The position numbers and the translations under genes were made by a program. Shown here one piece after another: positions 46,734-53,593 of a stretch of 64,000 bases of DNA; the first letter of the stretch is position 1, and each line of letters opens with the position of its first letter. The notes beneath the pieces are model-generated. The model was not told the origin of the DNA. It saw nothing but the letters and a program-made list of their open reading frames with translations, and ran no database searches. The stretch lies in the NCBI GenBank assembly GCA_050184585.1, contig JBFXAF010000004.1:248001-312000 (forward strand), read 5' to 3'. The DNA is from JBFXAF01 sp050184585. GTDB taxonomy: Bacteria; Pseudomonadota; Alphaproteobacteria; Rhizobiales; Rhizobiaceae.

Positions 46734-47600
46734 TCAGTTGCCGGCGTCGGCGACCTTGCGGTCAGAATCCACTTCGGCCATCAGCGCCCTGTTGGCCCCG
46801 TCGAGATCGGCGCGGGCGGCCGTGAGCCATGTGTCGTACTGAGGCTGGTCCACCACGCGAATTGCGATCGGCATGAAGGCGTGATCCTTGCCGCACAGCT
46901 CGGAGCATTGGCCATAATAGAGGCCTTCCTTGTCAGCCTTGAACCAGATCTCGTTGATCCGCCCGGGAACTGCGTCGGTCTTGACGCCGAAGGCCGGCAT
47001 CGCGAAAGCGTGCAGGACATCGTTGGCGGTCACCAGAACGCGCACCGTAACGCCCGCGGGCACGACCATCTCGTTGTTGACCGCAAGCAAGCGCGGGTAG
47101 CGCGCCTTGTCCTGCTTGCCGGCGGCTTCGCGTGCGTCCTCCTGCAGAATCGCCGAATTGAAGCTCAGCGGCTCCTCGAGCTGATACTCGTAGTCCCAGT
47201 TCCACTGGTTTCCGGATGCCTTGATGGTAAGCGCCGGCTCCTCGGTCGGCGTATACTGGGCGGTCAGAAGTTGGAAAGAGGGAACGGCCAGGGCCAAGAG
47301 AATGACCACGGGTCCAACGGTCCAGATCACCTCGATCAGCGTGTTGTGGCTGGTACGCGACGGCACCGGGTTCACACTGGCGCGGAACCTCACGATGCAC
47401 CAGCCCAGCAGAGCCAGCACGAGTACGCTGATCGGGACGATGAACCAGAGGGTGTACACCTCGAACCATTCGATCTGTTCCATGATCGCCGTGGCTGGCG
47501 CCTGGAACCGCGTCTGCCATGGCGTAGGCTGGTCGGCGAGCGCCGGCATGACCGGAGAAAGCGCCGCGAGGGCAATTGCGCCTCCGAGCAGTCTCTTCAT
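46734..47600 (-). CDS. ctaC: Cytochrome c oxidase subunit II
   Basis: Subunit II of the aa3 oxidase, carrying the CuA centre that accepts electrons from cytochrome c. The 288-aa protein has a signal peptide (about 1-22, cleaved near PALA-DQ), two membrane helices (about 48-70 and 90-110), and a periplasmic cupredoxin domain with aromatic electron-entry WNWDYEY, His in VLHAFAMPAFG, and the CuA loop GQCSELCGKDHAFMP. The ATG at 47600 starts the signal peptide; an ATG at 47618 is possible. It is first in the cox operon, and its promoter lies in the 47601-47903 region. Confidence 0.96.
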   Translation of the reverse strand: MKRLLGGAIALAALSPVMPALADQPTPWQTRFQAPATAIMEQIEWFEVYTLWFIVPISVLVLALLGWCIVRFRASVNPVPSRTSHNTLIEVIWTVGPVVILLALAVPSFQLLTAQYTPTEEPALTIKASGNQWNWDYEYQLEEPLSFNSAILQEDAREAAGKQDKARYPRLLAVNNEMVVPAGVTVRVLVTANDVLHAFAMPAFGVKTDAVPGRINEIWFKADKEGLYYGQCSELCGKDHAFMPIAIRVVDQPQYDTWLTAARADLDGANRALMAEVDSDRKVADAGN

Positions 47601-47903
47601 GGCCGCCACATCTCCCATTCGATCTTCAGCCGCCGAACCCGGCAGGAATCCGCGTATCGTCGCGCGTTCAAACCATACTCTCCCTGTGACCGCAAGGAAG
47701 GAGCCTCGGGGTGTCTGCGGCATTTTTGCGCGCGCTGACGGCCGACCGGACCGCGGCCCCGCTGAACCCGGCAATCGTCGCAATTCGGGCGGATTCTCGC
47801 GGCAGATTCGAACCTATGGTGCGTCGCGAGCCTCGCGCAACGTTCGCGCCCTTTACTCGCCGATTGTCGAACTTAGAGTCCCGCGATTCGCTGGGGAGCC
47901 TGG
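47601..47903. promoter_or_regulatory. Divergent ctaC / IalB-family promoter region with five GANTC sites
   Basis: About 300 bases without a gene, between divergently transcribed ctaC and the IalB-family gene. It must hold both promoters. Five GANTC (CcrM) sites are present at 47646-47650, 47792-47796, 47805-47809, 47876-47880 and 47885-47889, where about one would be expected by chance at this GC content. The last two lie just upstream of the IalB ribosome site (GGGGAG). I could not fix a convincing -35/-10 pair. Confidence 0.55.
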
Positions 47904-48416
47904 ATGACGAGACCATTGCTGAACCAACTTGCCGCCGTGGCGGCATCGATCGTGCTGACCGCCGCGGTTCCGGCGGCCGCGCAGCAGGGAGGCACCGTCC
48001 GGTCGACTCATGGCGCGTGGTCGATTATCTGCGACACGCCTGCGGGAGCGACCGCCGAGCAGTGCGCGATGATGCAGAACGTCGTGGCAGAGGATAGGCC
48101 CGAGATCGGCCTTTCGGTCGTGGTTCTACGCACCGCCGACAACAAGGCGGAGATCCTGCGCGTGCTCGCGCCGCTGGGCGTCCTGCTTCCGAACGGCCTT
48201 GGCCTCAATGTCGATGGCAAGGACATAGGCCGCGCCTACTTCGTTCGCTGCTTCCAGGACGGCTGTTACGCCGAGGTCATCCTCGAGAAGCAGCTGCTCG
48301 ATACGCTCAAGGTGGGTGAGGCGGCGACGTTCATCGTCTTCCAGACACCCGAGGAAGGGATCGGCATCCCGGTCGATCTAACGGGATTCTCGGAAGGCTT
48401 CTCCGCCCTTCCGTAA
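47904..48416 (+). CDS. Invasion-associated locus B (IalB) family protein
   Basis: A 170-aa exported protein of the IalB family (first described in Bartonella invasion). The signal peptide is about 1-26 (VPAAAQQ cleavage region). The mature part shows HGAWSIICDTPAGATAEQC and FVRCFQDGCYAEVILEKQLL, with four Cys likely paired in two disulfides. The family's molecular role is not established; the proteins are periplasmic or surface-associated. The ATG at 47904 has GGGGAG 5 nt upstream. The gene diverges from ctaC, an arrangement typical of the order. Confidence 0.9.
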   Translation: MTRPLLNQLAAVAASIVLTAAVPAAAQQGGTVRSTHGAWSIICDTPAGATAEQCAMMQNVVAEDRPEIGLSVVVLRTADNKAEILRVLAPLGVLLPNGLGLNVDGKDIGRAYFVRCFQDGCYAEVILEKQLLDTLKVGEAATFIVFQTPEEGIGIPVDLTGFSEGFSALP

Positions 48417-48489
48417 CGATCGATCGTCTTGCGGACGGCGAATTTTGGGAGCAATCTCCGCCGTCTCAAACTTCGGGAACCTTCCGGTC

Positions 48490-48948
48490 ATGCGTAAGCC
48501 ATCGGTCGTGCTCGCGGGCGTCGGATTGGCGGCGCTATACGCGCTCCCTGCAGGTGCCCAGGACATCTTGACCAGCCCCGACCCCGAGATGGTGCTCGAG
48601 ATCGCGAAGGGTTTCGGCTCGGCGGAATTGACCAAGGACAGCGGCGGCGATCCCATGGTGTCCGGTCGAATGGAGGGGTTGAAGTACGCCATCTTCTTCT
48701 ACGGTTGCAAGGATGGCGCCAACTGCCGCTCGATTCAGTTCTCGGCCGGCTACACCGACCAGTTCTCGACCGAGCGTGCCAATGAGTGGAACATCAAGTA
48801 CCGCTGGATCCGCGCGTCGTCGCAGGATGGCTCGAACTTCAAGATGGACGTGGACTTCGCCGGCGGTGTGACGCGCGACCATGTGGACGCCCAGTTCGCA
48901 ACCTGGGAGTCCTTTGTCGCCGACATCAAGAACTTCGTGGCCGAGTGA
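48490..48948 (+). CDS. YbjN domain-containing exported protein
   Basis: A 152-aa exported protein with a YbjN-like domain, a fold shared with type III secretion chaperones. A signal peptide (about 1-22, PAGAQD) precedes the domain with YAIFFYGCKDGANCRSIQF (two Cys likely in a disulfide), followed by NIKYRWIRASSQDGSNFKMD and the WESFVADIKNF end. The role is unknown. The ATG at 48490 is used; a TTG upstream at 48445 does not fit a signal peptide. It sits between the IalB-family gene and tldD on the same strand. Confidence 0.82.
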   Translation: MRKPSVVLAGVGLAALYALPAGAQDILTSPDPEMVLEIAKGFGSAELTKDSGGDPMVSGRMEGLKYAIFFYGCKDGANCRSIQFSAGYTDQFSTERANEWNIKYRWIRASSQDGSNFKMDVDFAGGVTRDHVDAQFATWESFVADIKNFVAE

Positions 48949-49029
48949 CCTCCCCAGCCGGGTGATTGCCCACGCCGCCCCGTGCCCCTACATGGGCACG
49001 GGAATCGAGGTCTGTGCGAGGGCGTGACG

Positions 49030-50442
49030 TTGGAAAGCATCATCGATCAGTTTGACATTTCGGCCGAGGAGGTTCGGCGGGTCGTAGCCGACACGATCGC
49101 CGGCACCGATGACGGCGAACTCTATCTCGAGCGCAGCCAGTCGGAAGCGCTGATGTTCGACAACGGGCGGCTGAAAACTGCGAATTTCAGCACCGACCAG
49201 GGGTTCGGGCTTCGTGCGGTAGCCGGAGAGGCGACCGGATTCGCACATTCGGGAGACCTTTCTGGCTCGGCGCTGACGCGTGCCGCAGATGCAGTGTCAG
49301 CCATAAGGAGCGGCTATGCGGGGACCCTCGCCGACGCCCCCCCGCGGACGAACCGCCAGCTCTATGGGGACGAAAATCCGATCAGCGATCCCGCCTTCGC
49401 CGAGAAGGCGAAGCTCCTGCAGGAGATCGACGCGTGGCTACGCGCCGAGGATCCACGCGTCCGGCAGGTGACGGCATCGCTAGCCGCATCATGGCAACAG
49501 GTTGAAATCCTGCGTGCGGACGGCCAGGTGGCGCGCGATATCCGACCTCTGGTTCGCGTCAACGTCGCGGTGGTCGTGGGTGAAGGCGACAGGCAGGAAA
49601 GTGGCTCCTTCGGCATGGGCGGGCGGAAGGGATTCGGCGAGTTCCTGGTCGAAGAAAGCTGGAGGTTCGCCGCGAAGGAAGCGTTGCGCCAAGCGCTGGT
49701 CAACCTCGCTGCCGATCCAGCGCCAGCCGGAACATTCGATATCGTGCTTTCCTCGGGCTGGCCCGGCGTGATGCTGCACGAGGCGGTCGGCCACGGACTC
49801 GAGGGCGATTTCAACCGGAAGAAAATGTCGGCATTCTCGGGTCTCATGGGCCAGCAGGTCGCGGCCAAGGGCGTCACCGTCGTCGACGACGGGACAATCG
49901 CCGAGCGGCGCGGCTCGCTCAACATCGACGACGAGGGTACACCGACCAACCGCACGGTACTGATCGAGGACGGCCGACTGGTGGGCTACATGCAGGACCG
50001 CCAGAACGCCCGACTGACGGGGATGAAGGCGACCGGAAACGGCAGGCGCGAGAGTTATGCCCACCAGCCCATGCCGCGCATGACCAACACTTTCATGACC
50101 GCCGGCGACATGGCGCCGGAAGAGATCATCGCGTCGGTGAAGAACGGCATCTACGCCGTCTCGTTCGGCGGGGGGCAGGTCGACATCACAAGCGGCAAGT
50201 TTGTTTTCGGCTGCACCGAGGCGTACATGATCGAGGACGGCAAGGTCACACGTCCGATCAAGGGGGCGATGCTGATCGGCAACGGCCCGGACGCGATGCA
50301 TCGGGTTACCATGGTCGGCAACGACATGAAGCTCGACACAGGCATCGGAATGTGCGGCAAGGGCGGCCAGGGCGTACCTGTGGGCGTGGGGCAGCCGCAT
50401 CTGCGGATGAACCAGATGACCGTCGGCGGCACGCGGGTGTGA
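49030..50442 (+). CDS. tldD: Metalloprotease TldD
   Basis: TldD of the TldD/TldE zinc peptidase pair that degrades unfolded peptides and matures modified peptides such as microcin B17. The 470-aa protein has the metal motif H250-E251-x3-H255 in MLHEAVGHGLEGD, the N-terminal YLERSQSEALMFDNGRLK block and the C-terminal TEAYMIEDGKVTRPIKGAMLIGNGP. The start is probably the TTG at 49030, with GAGG 8 nt upstream, although the GTG at 49024 is close. The tldE (pmbA) partner is not in the window. A sirtuin gene overlaps its stop. Confidence 0.94.
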   Translation: MESIIDQFDISAEEVRRVVADTIAGTDDGELYLERSQSEALMFDNGRLKTANFSTDQGFGLRAVAGEATGFAHSGDLSGSALTRAADAVSAIRSGYAGTLADAPPRTNRQLYGDENPISDPAFAEKAKLLQEIDAWLRAEDPRVRQVTASLAASWQQVEILRADGQVARDIRPLVRVNVAVVVGEGDRQESGSFGMGGRKGFGEFLVEESWRFAAKEALRQALVNLAADPAPAGTFDIVLSSGWPGVMLHEAVGHGLEGDFNRKKMSAFSGLMGQQVAAKGVTVVDDGTIAERRGSLNIDDEGTPTNRTVLIEDGRLVGYMQDRQNARLTGMKATGNGRRESYAHQPMPRMTNTFMTAGDMAPEEIIASVKNGIYAVSFGGGQVDITSGKFVFGCTEAYMIEDGKVTRPIKGAMLIGNGPDAMHRVTMVGNDMKLDTGIGMCGKGGQGVPVGVGQPHLRMNQMTVGGTRV

Positions 50443-51155
50443 TCGGCAGCGAACCCTTCGCCTCGATCGTCGTCCTCACCGGCGCCGGTATCTCGGCAGA
50501 GTCCGGCGTCGACACGTTCCGGGACAAAGACGGCATCTGGTCCAAGGTCGACTATCGCGACGTGGCGACTCCGCAGGGCTATGCCCGCGATCCCGCCAGG
50601 GTGCACGCCTTCTACAACCAGCGACGGCGCGGGCTGCCGAGCGTAAAGCCGAACGCCGCGCATTTTGCGCTCGCGGGGCTCGAGCGCGGGTTCCACGGGG
50701 ATTTCCTCCTGATCACCCAGAACATCGACGACCTGCACGAGCGCGGTGGATCGACGAACGTCTTGCATATGCATGGCGAACTGGCGCGCGGCCTCTGCAC
50801 GGCCTGCGAACTGCGCTGCGACTGGCCGGGCGACATGGATCTCGCCTCGGCGTGTCCGAACTGCGGATCGGTAGGGACCCTGCGGCCCGACGTCGTCTGG
50901 TTCGGCGAGATGCCCTACCAGATGGATCGCATCGAACGCGCGCTCGCGGCCTGCGACCTGTTCGTCTCGATCGGCACCAGCGGCAACGTCTATCCGGCGG
51001 CCGGCTTCGTCGCAGAGGCGCGTGCGGCAGGGGCCCACACCGTCGAGCTCAACCTGGAGCCATCGCAGGGTGCGCGGCTGTTCGAAGAAGCGCATCATGG
51101 GCGGGCCAGCGAGATCGTTCCGGCTTTCATCGAGCGGCTGCTGCGCTGCGCCTAG
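50439..51155 (+). CDS. cobB: Sirtuin, NAD-dependent protein deacylase
   Basis: NAD-dependent lysine deacylase. The 238-aa protein has the NAD motif TGAGISAESG (14-23) and TFRD, the QNIDDLHERGG loop, catalytic H112 in HMHGEL, and a Cys-rich module (CTAC ... CPNC) for zinc. Y59-x2-R62 in FYNQR matches the residues that let class III sirtuins bind acidic acyl groups, so desuccinylase activity as well as deacetylase activity is plausible. The GTG at 50439 overlaps the tldD stop by 4 nt (GTGA). Its end overlaps the convergent RNA methyltransferase gene by 4 nt. Confidence 0.92.
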   Translation: MIGSEPFASIVVLTGAGISAESGVDTFRDKDGIWSKVDYRDVATPQGYARDPARVHAFYNQRRRGLPSVKPNAAHFALAGLERGFHGDFLLITQNIDDLHERGGSTNVLHMHGELARGLCTACELRCDWPGDMDLASACPNCGSVGTLRPDVVWFGEMPYQMDRIERALAACDLFVSIGTSGNVYPAAGFVAEARAAGAHTVELNLEPSQGARLFEEAHHGRASEIVPAFIERLLRCA

Positions 51156-52393
51156 CGGCGGCGCTTCGGCTTCGACAACAGCGCCACGGCTTCGACATGA
51201 GCCGACCAGAGGAACTGATCGACCGGCGTCACGCGCTCGATCCGATAGCCTCCGTCGAGCAGTGTGCGCAGATCCCGCCCCAGAGTCGCGGGATTGCACG
51301 AGACGGCGGCGACAAGCGGCACGTCCGACCGTGCGATCTGGGTCGCCTGTGCTTCCGCTCCGGCGCGGGGCGGGTCGAAAACCAGCCCATCGAACCGCCC
51401 GAGTTCCGTCGTGGTCAACGGCCGGCGGAACAGGTCACGCCTCTCCGTCGTCACGCGCCGAAGTCCGACGGACTCGCGAAAGCCACGATCGAGCGCCGCG
51501 AGCGCGGCCGAATCCGACTCGACGGCATGAAGTTCAGCCTTCTCCGCCAGCCGCAACGCGAAGGCGCCGCTGCCGCTGAACAGGTCGGCGACGCGTTTCG
51601 CCGGAGCAAGATGCGCGGTTACCAGTTCGGCGATCACCGATTCGGCGTCTTCGACAGCTTGCATGAATCCGCCCGGCGGTGGCGTAACGACGGCCCTGCC
51701 GAAGCGAACGGTTGGCCTGGCCGATTCCAACAGCACCTCACCGTTGACCGACAGGCGCGCGACCTTCTTGGCGGTTGCGATACGGCTCGCCGCGAGACGC
51801 GCCTCTTCGCGAATGCGTCCTGCCTGGGTGACGGCGATGTCCATGCCCGCATCCGAAACGACCACCGCCACATGGGCGTCCTTCGCTCCCAAACCGACGG
51901 CCGCGACAAGATCACGGAGCAACGGAAGGGCGGCCTCGATCGCCGGCTTCGCCACACGGCATTCCAGCAAGTCGACGACGTCGTGAGACATCGCCCGGTT
52001 GAACCCGAGCACCATGGCCGACTCAACTCGCCGCGCCGAGAGAACGACGCGACGACGCGTAGCGGGACGGCAGGCGACGGTCGGCTCGACTGGCGTGTCG
52101 ATGCCGCGGGAGCGCAGTGCCTCCACGACGCGCTCGCGCTTGAAAGCAAGGTAAGCGGCGGCCTCCATGTGCTGCAAAGAACAGCCGCCGCAATCGCCGA
52201 AATGCCGGCATGGCGGAGGAACCCGATCTGTCGAGGCTTCCAGTATGGATACCGGTCGCGTACGGCCGCCGCTGCGGTCGAGTTCCACCGTCTCGCCCGG
52301 GAGCGTGAACGGCACGTAGACCGGTCCGCCTGGCGTTTCAGCGATGCCGTCTCCCTGCGCGCCCAAGCGGTCGATGCGAAGCGTTTCGATCAT
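51152..52393 (-). CDS. TrmA/RlmD-type class I RNA m5U methyltransferase
   Basis: SAM-dependent RNA (uracil-C5)-methyltransferase, probably acting on 23S rRNA. The 413-aa protein has a TRAM domain at the start (MIETLRIDRLGAQGDGIAETPGG), the [4Fe-4S] ligands C-x5-C-x2-C in PPCRHFGDCGGCSLQHM plus a later Cys in LLECRVAK, SAM motif I ADLFSGSGAFALRLA, FDPPRAG, and the catalytic Cys in VSCNPATLGRDL. Which uracil it modifies (RlmD, RlmC or TrmA site) cannot be fixed from sequence alone. The start overlaps the tlyA stop (ATGA), so the two are coupled. Confidence 0.9.
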   Translation of the reverse strand: MIETLRIDRLGAQGDGIAETPGGPVYVPFTLPGETVELDRSGGRTRPVSILEASTDRVPPPCRHFGDCGGCSLQHMEAAAYLAFKRERVVEALRSRGIDTPVEPTVACRPATRRRVVLSARRVESAMVLGFNRAMSHDVVDLLECRVAKPAIEAALPLLRDLVAAVGLGAKDAHVAVVVSDAGMDIAVTQAGRIREEARLAASRIATAKKVARLSVNGEVLLESARPTVRFGRAVVTPPPGGFMQAVEDAESVIAELVTAHLAPAKRVADLFSGSGAFALRLAEKAELHAVESDSAALAALDRGFRESVGLRRVTTERRDLFRRPLTTTELGRFDGLVFDPPRAGAEAQATQIARSDVPLVAAVSCNPATLGRDLRTLLDGGYRIERVTPVDQFLWSAHVEAVALLSKPKRRR

Positions 52394-53151
52394 CGATCCT
52401 TCACGCCTCCGAGCAGGAACTCGCGATTGCCGTCCCCGCCATGAATCGGCGACGGCACGAGATCGATTGCGCGCCAGCCCGGTTGGATATCCAGCCACTC
52501 GCGCAGGTCGGCGGCGACCCGCGGGCCTTCCTCCGGGCGGCGCAAAAGTCCGCCCTTGCCGATCGCCTCGCGTCCCGCCTCGAACTGCGGCTTGACGAGC
52601 AGCGCGGCCCACGCGCCCGGCGCCGCCAAGCAAAGCGCCGGCGGCAGGGCGAGTTTCAGCGAGATGAAGCTCATATCGGCCACGATCGCCTCGGGGGCTA
52701 TCCCGTCGAGGTGCGACGCGACGAGATCGCGCGCATTCAATCCCTCCAGTACAATCACCCGTTGATCGGACGCCAACCCGGAATGAAGCTGGCCATGCCC
52801 TACATCGACGGCGAAGACGCACCGTGCACCACGCTGGAGCAGCACCTGGGTGAAGCCCCCGGTCGATGCGCCCATGTCCAGTACGCTGCGCCCGTCGGGA
52901 TCGAAGCCGAATTGGTCAAGGCCGGCCAACAGCTTCAACGCGGACCGCGCCACGAACCCACGGGCTGGATCATCGACCTCGATGGCCGCCGCTTCCGACA
53001 CTGCGATGCCCGGCTTGGCCGCTTCCACACCGTCGACACGGACCGTACCCCGCATGATCGCATCGCGGGCGCGCGAGCGGGAAACGAACAGGCCGCGCAG
53101 GACGAGCAGTTCGTCCAGCCGCAGGTTTTCGGGTTTGTCGCGATCGGGCAC
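52390..53151 (-). CDS. tlyA: TlyA-family rRNA 2'-O-methyltransferase / hemolysin A
   Basis: RNA 2'-O-ribose methyltransferase of the TlyA family. The 253-aa protein has an N-terminal S4 RNA-binding domain (RLDELLVLRGLFVSRSRARD) and an FtsJ/RrmJ-type fold with VLDMGASTGGFTQVLLQRGA (SAM motif I), VADMSFISLKLALP and LLVKPQFEAGRE. Homologues methylate 16S and 23S rRNA; the hemolysin name is historical. The ATG is at 53151. In many relatives this gene lies in an operon with dxs and xseB, as is broadly so here. Confidence 0.93.
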   Translation of the reverse strand: MPDRDKPENLRLDELLVLRGLFVSRSRARDAIMRGTVRVDGVEAAKPGIAVSEAAAIEVDDPARGFVARSALKLLAGLDQFGFDPDGRSVLDMGASTGGFTQVLLQRGARCVFAVDVGHGQLHSGLASDQRVIVLEGLNARDLVASHLDGIAPEAIVADMSFISLKLALPPALCLAAPGAWAALLVKPQFEAGREAIGKGGLLRRPEEGPRVAADLREWLDIQPGWRAIDLVPSPIHGGDGNREFLLGGVKDR

Positions 53152-53187
53152 CGGCCTTCCTTGACGGAGGGCGGACCGGTGCGCAAG

Positions 53188-53478
53188 TCAGCGATAGACC
53201 TCTTCGGCGATGCGCCGTTCCATCGCTGGCGCGATGCCATTCTTCCAGCCGCCCACGTCCAGCGGCTTGAACCCCAGACCGGCCGTGGCTGGCTTCAAGC
53301 CATCGCGGGATCCGGACGCGAGGGACGCCTTCGATCCGATAAGTCCGCCGCGCAGGTCGCCCAGCTTCGCCGCGACGATGTTCGCCACCGCGCGCTCCAG
53401 CGTCCGATCGTAGCGCTGTTCGGCTGCGGCATTGGCAATGCCGGCCGCGAGCAGCGCACCGACGAGCAGCGTCCTCAT
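53188..53478 (-). CDS. Small exported hypothetical protein
   Basis: I do not recognise this 96-aa protein. A signal peptide (about 1-19, ANAAAEQ region) precedes a helical, basic mature part: RYDRTLERAVANIVAAKLGDLRGG, then a Gly/Ser/Ala stretch and an end EEVYR. There is no Cys. The ribosome site GGGAG lies 7 nt before the ATG and overlaps one arm of a perfect 12-bp inverted repeat (53488-53499 / 53534-53545), so its translation may be controlled by RNA structure. It lies between dxs (upstream) and tlyA (36 nt downstream) on the same strand. Confidence 0.68.
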   Translation of the reverse strand: MRTLLVGALLAAGIANAAAEQRYDRTLERAVANIVAAKLGDLRGGLIGSKASLASGSRDGLKPATAGLGFKPLDVGGWKNGIAPAMERRIAEEVYR

Positions 53479-53487
53479 CGTGGTTCT

Positions 53488-53545
53488 CCCTGTCCCTTGC
53501 GGGCGTTCTATCGCGTCGCCGCTAAGGAAGGTCCAAGGGACAGGG
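53488..53545 (-). promoter_or_regulatory. 12-bp inverted repeat masking the ribosome site of the 96-aa protein
   Basis: Perfect arms CCCTGTCCCTTG (53488-53499) and CAAGGGACAGGG (53534-53545) are separated by 34 nt that can form a smaller inner stem (GGCG/CGCC). On the minus-strand RNA the proximal arm includes the first three bases of the GGGAG ribosome site. A folded leader would hide this site. It could instead act as an operator, or as the terminator of dxs, though no T-run follows. Confidence 0.5.
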
Positions 53546-53593
53546 TTAGGAAATGCCCAAATGCTAGCGTAAACAGAAGGTTATCGAAGCTTG

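Noticed and set aside
51022..52444. Plus-strand open frames opposite the RNA methyltransferase gene
   Set aside because: They overlap an intact TrmA/RlmD-type gene with all catalytic residues, and have no motifs.
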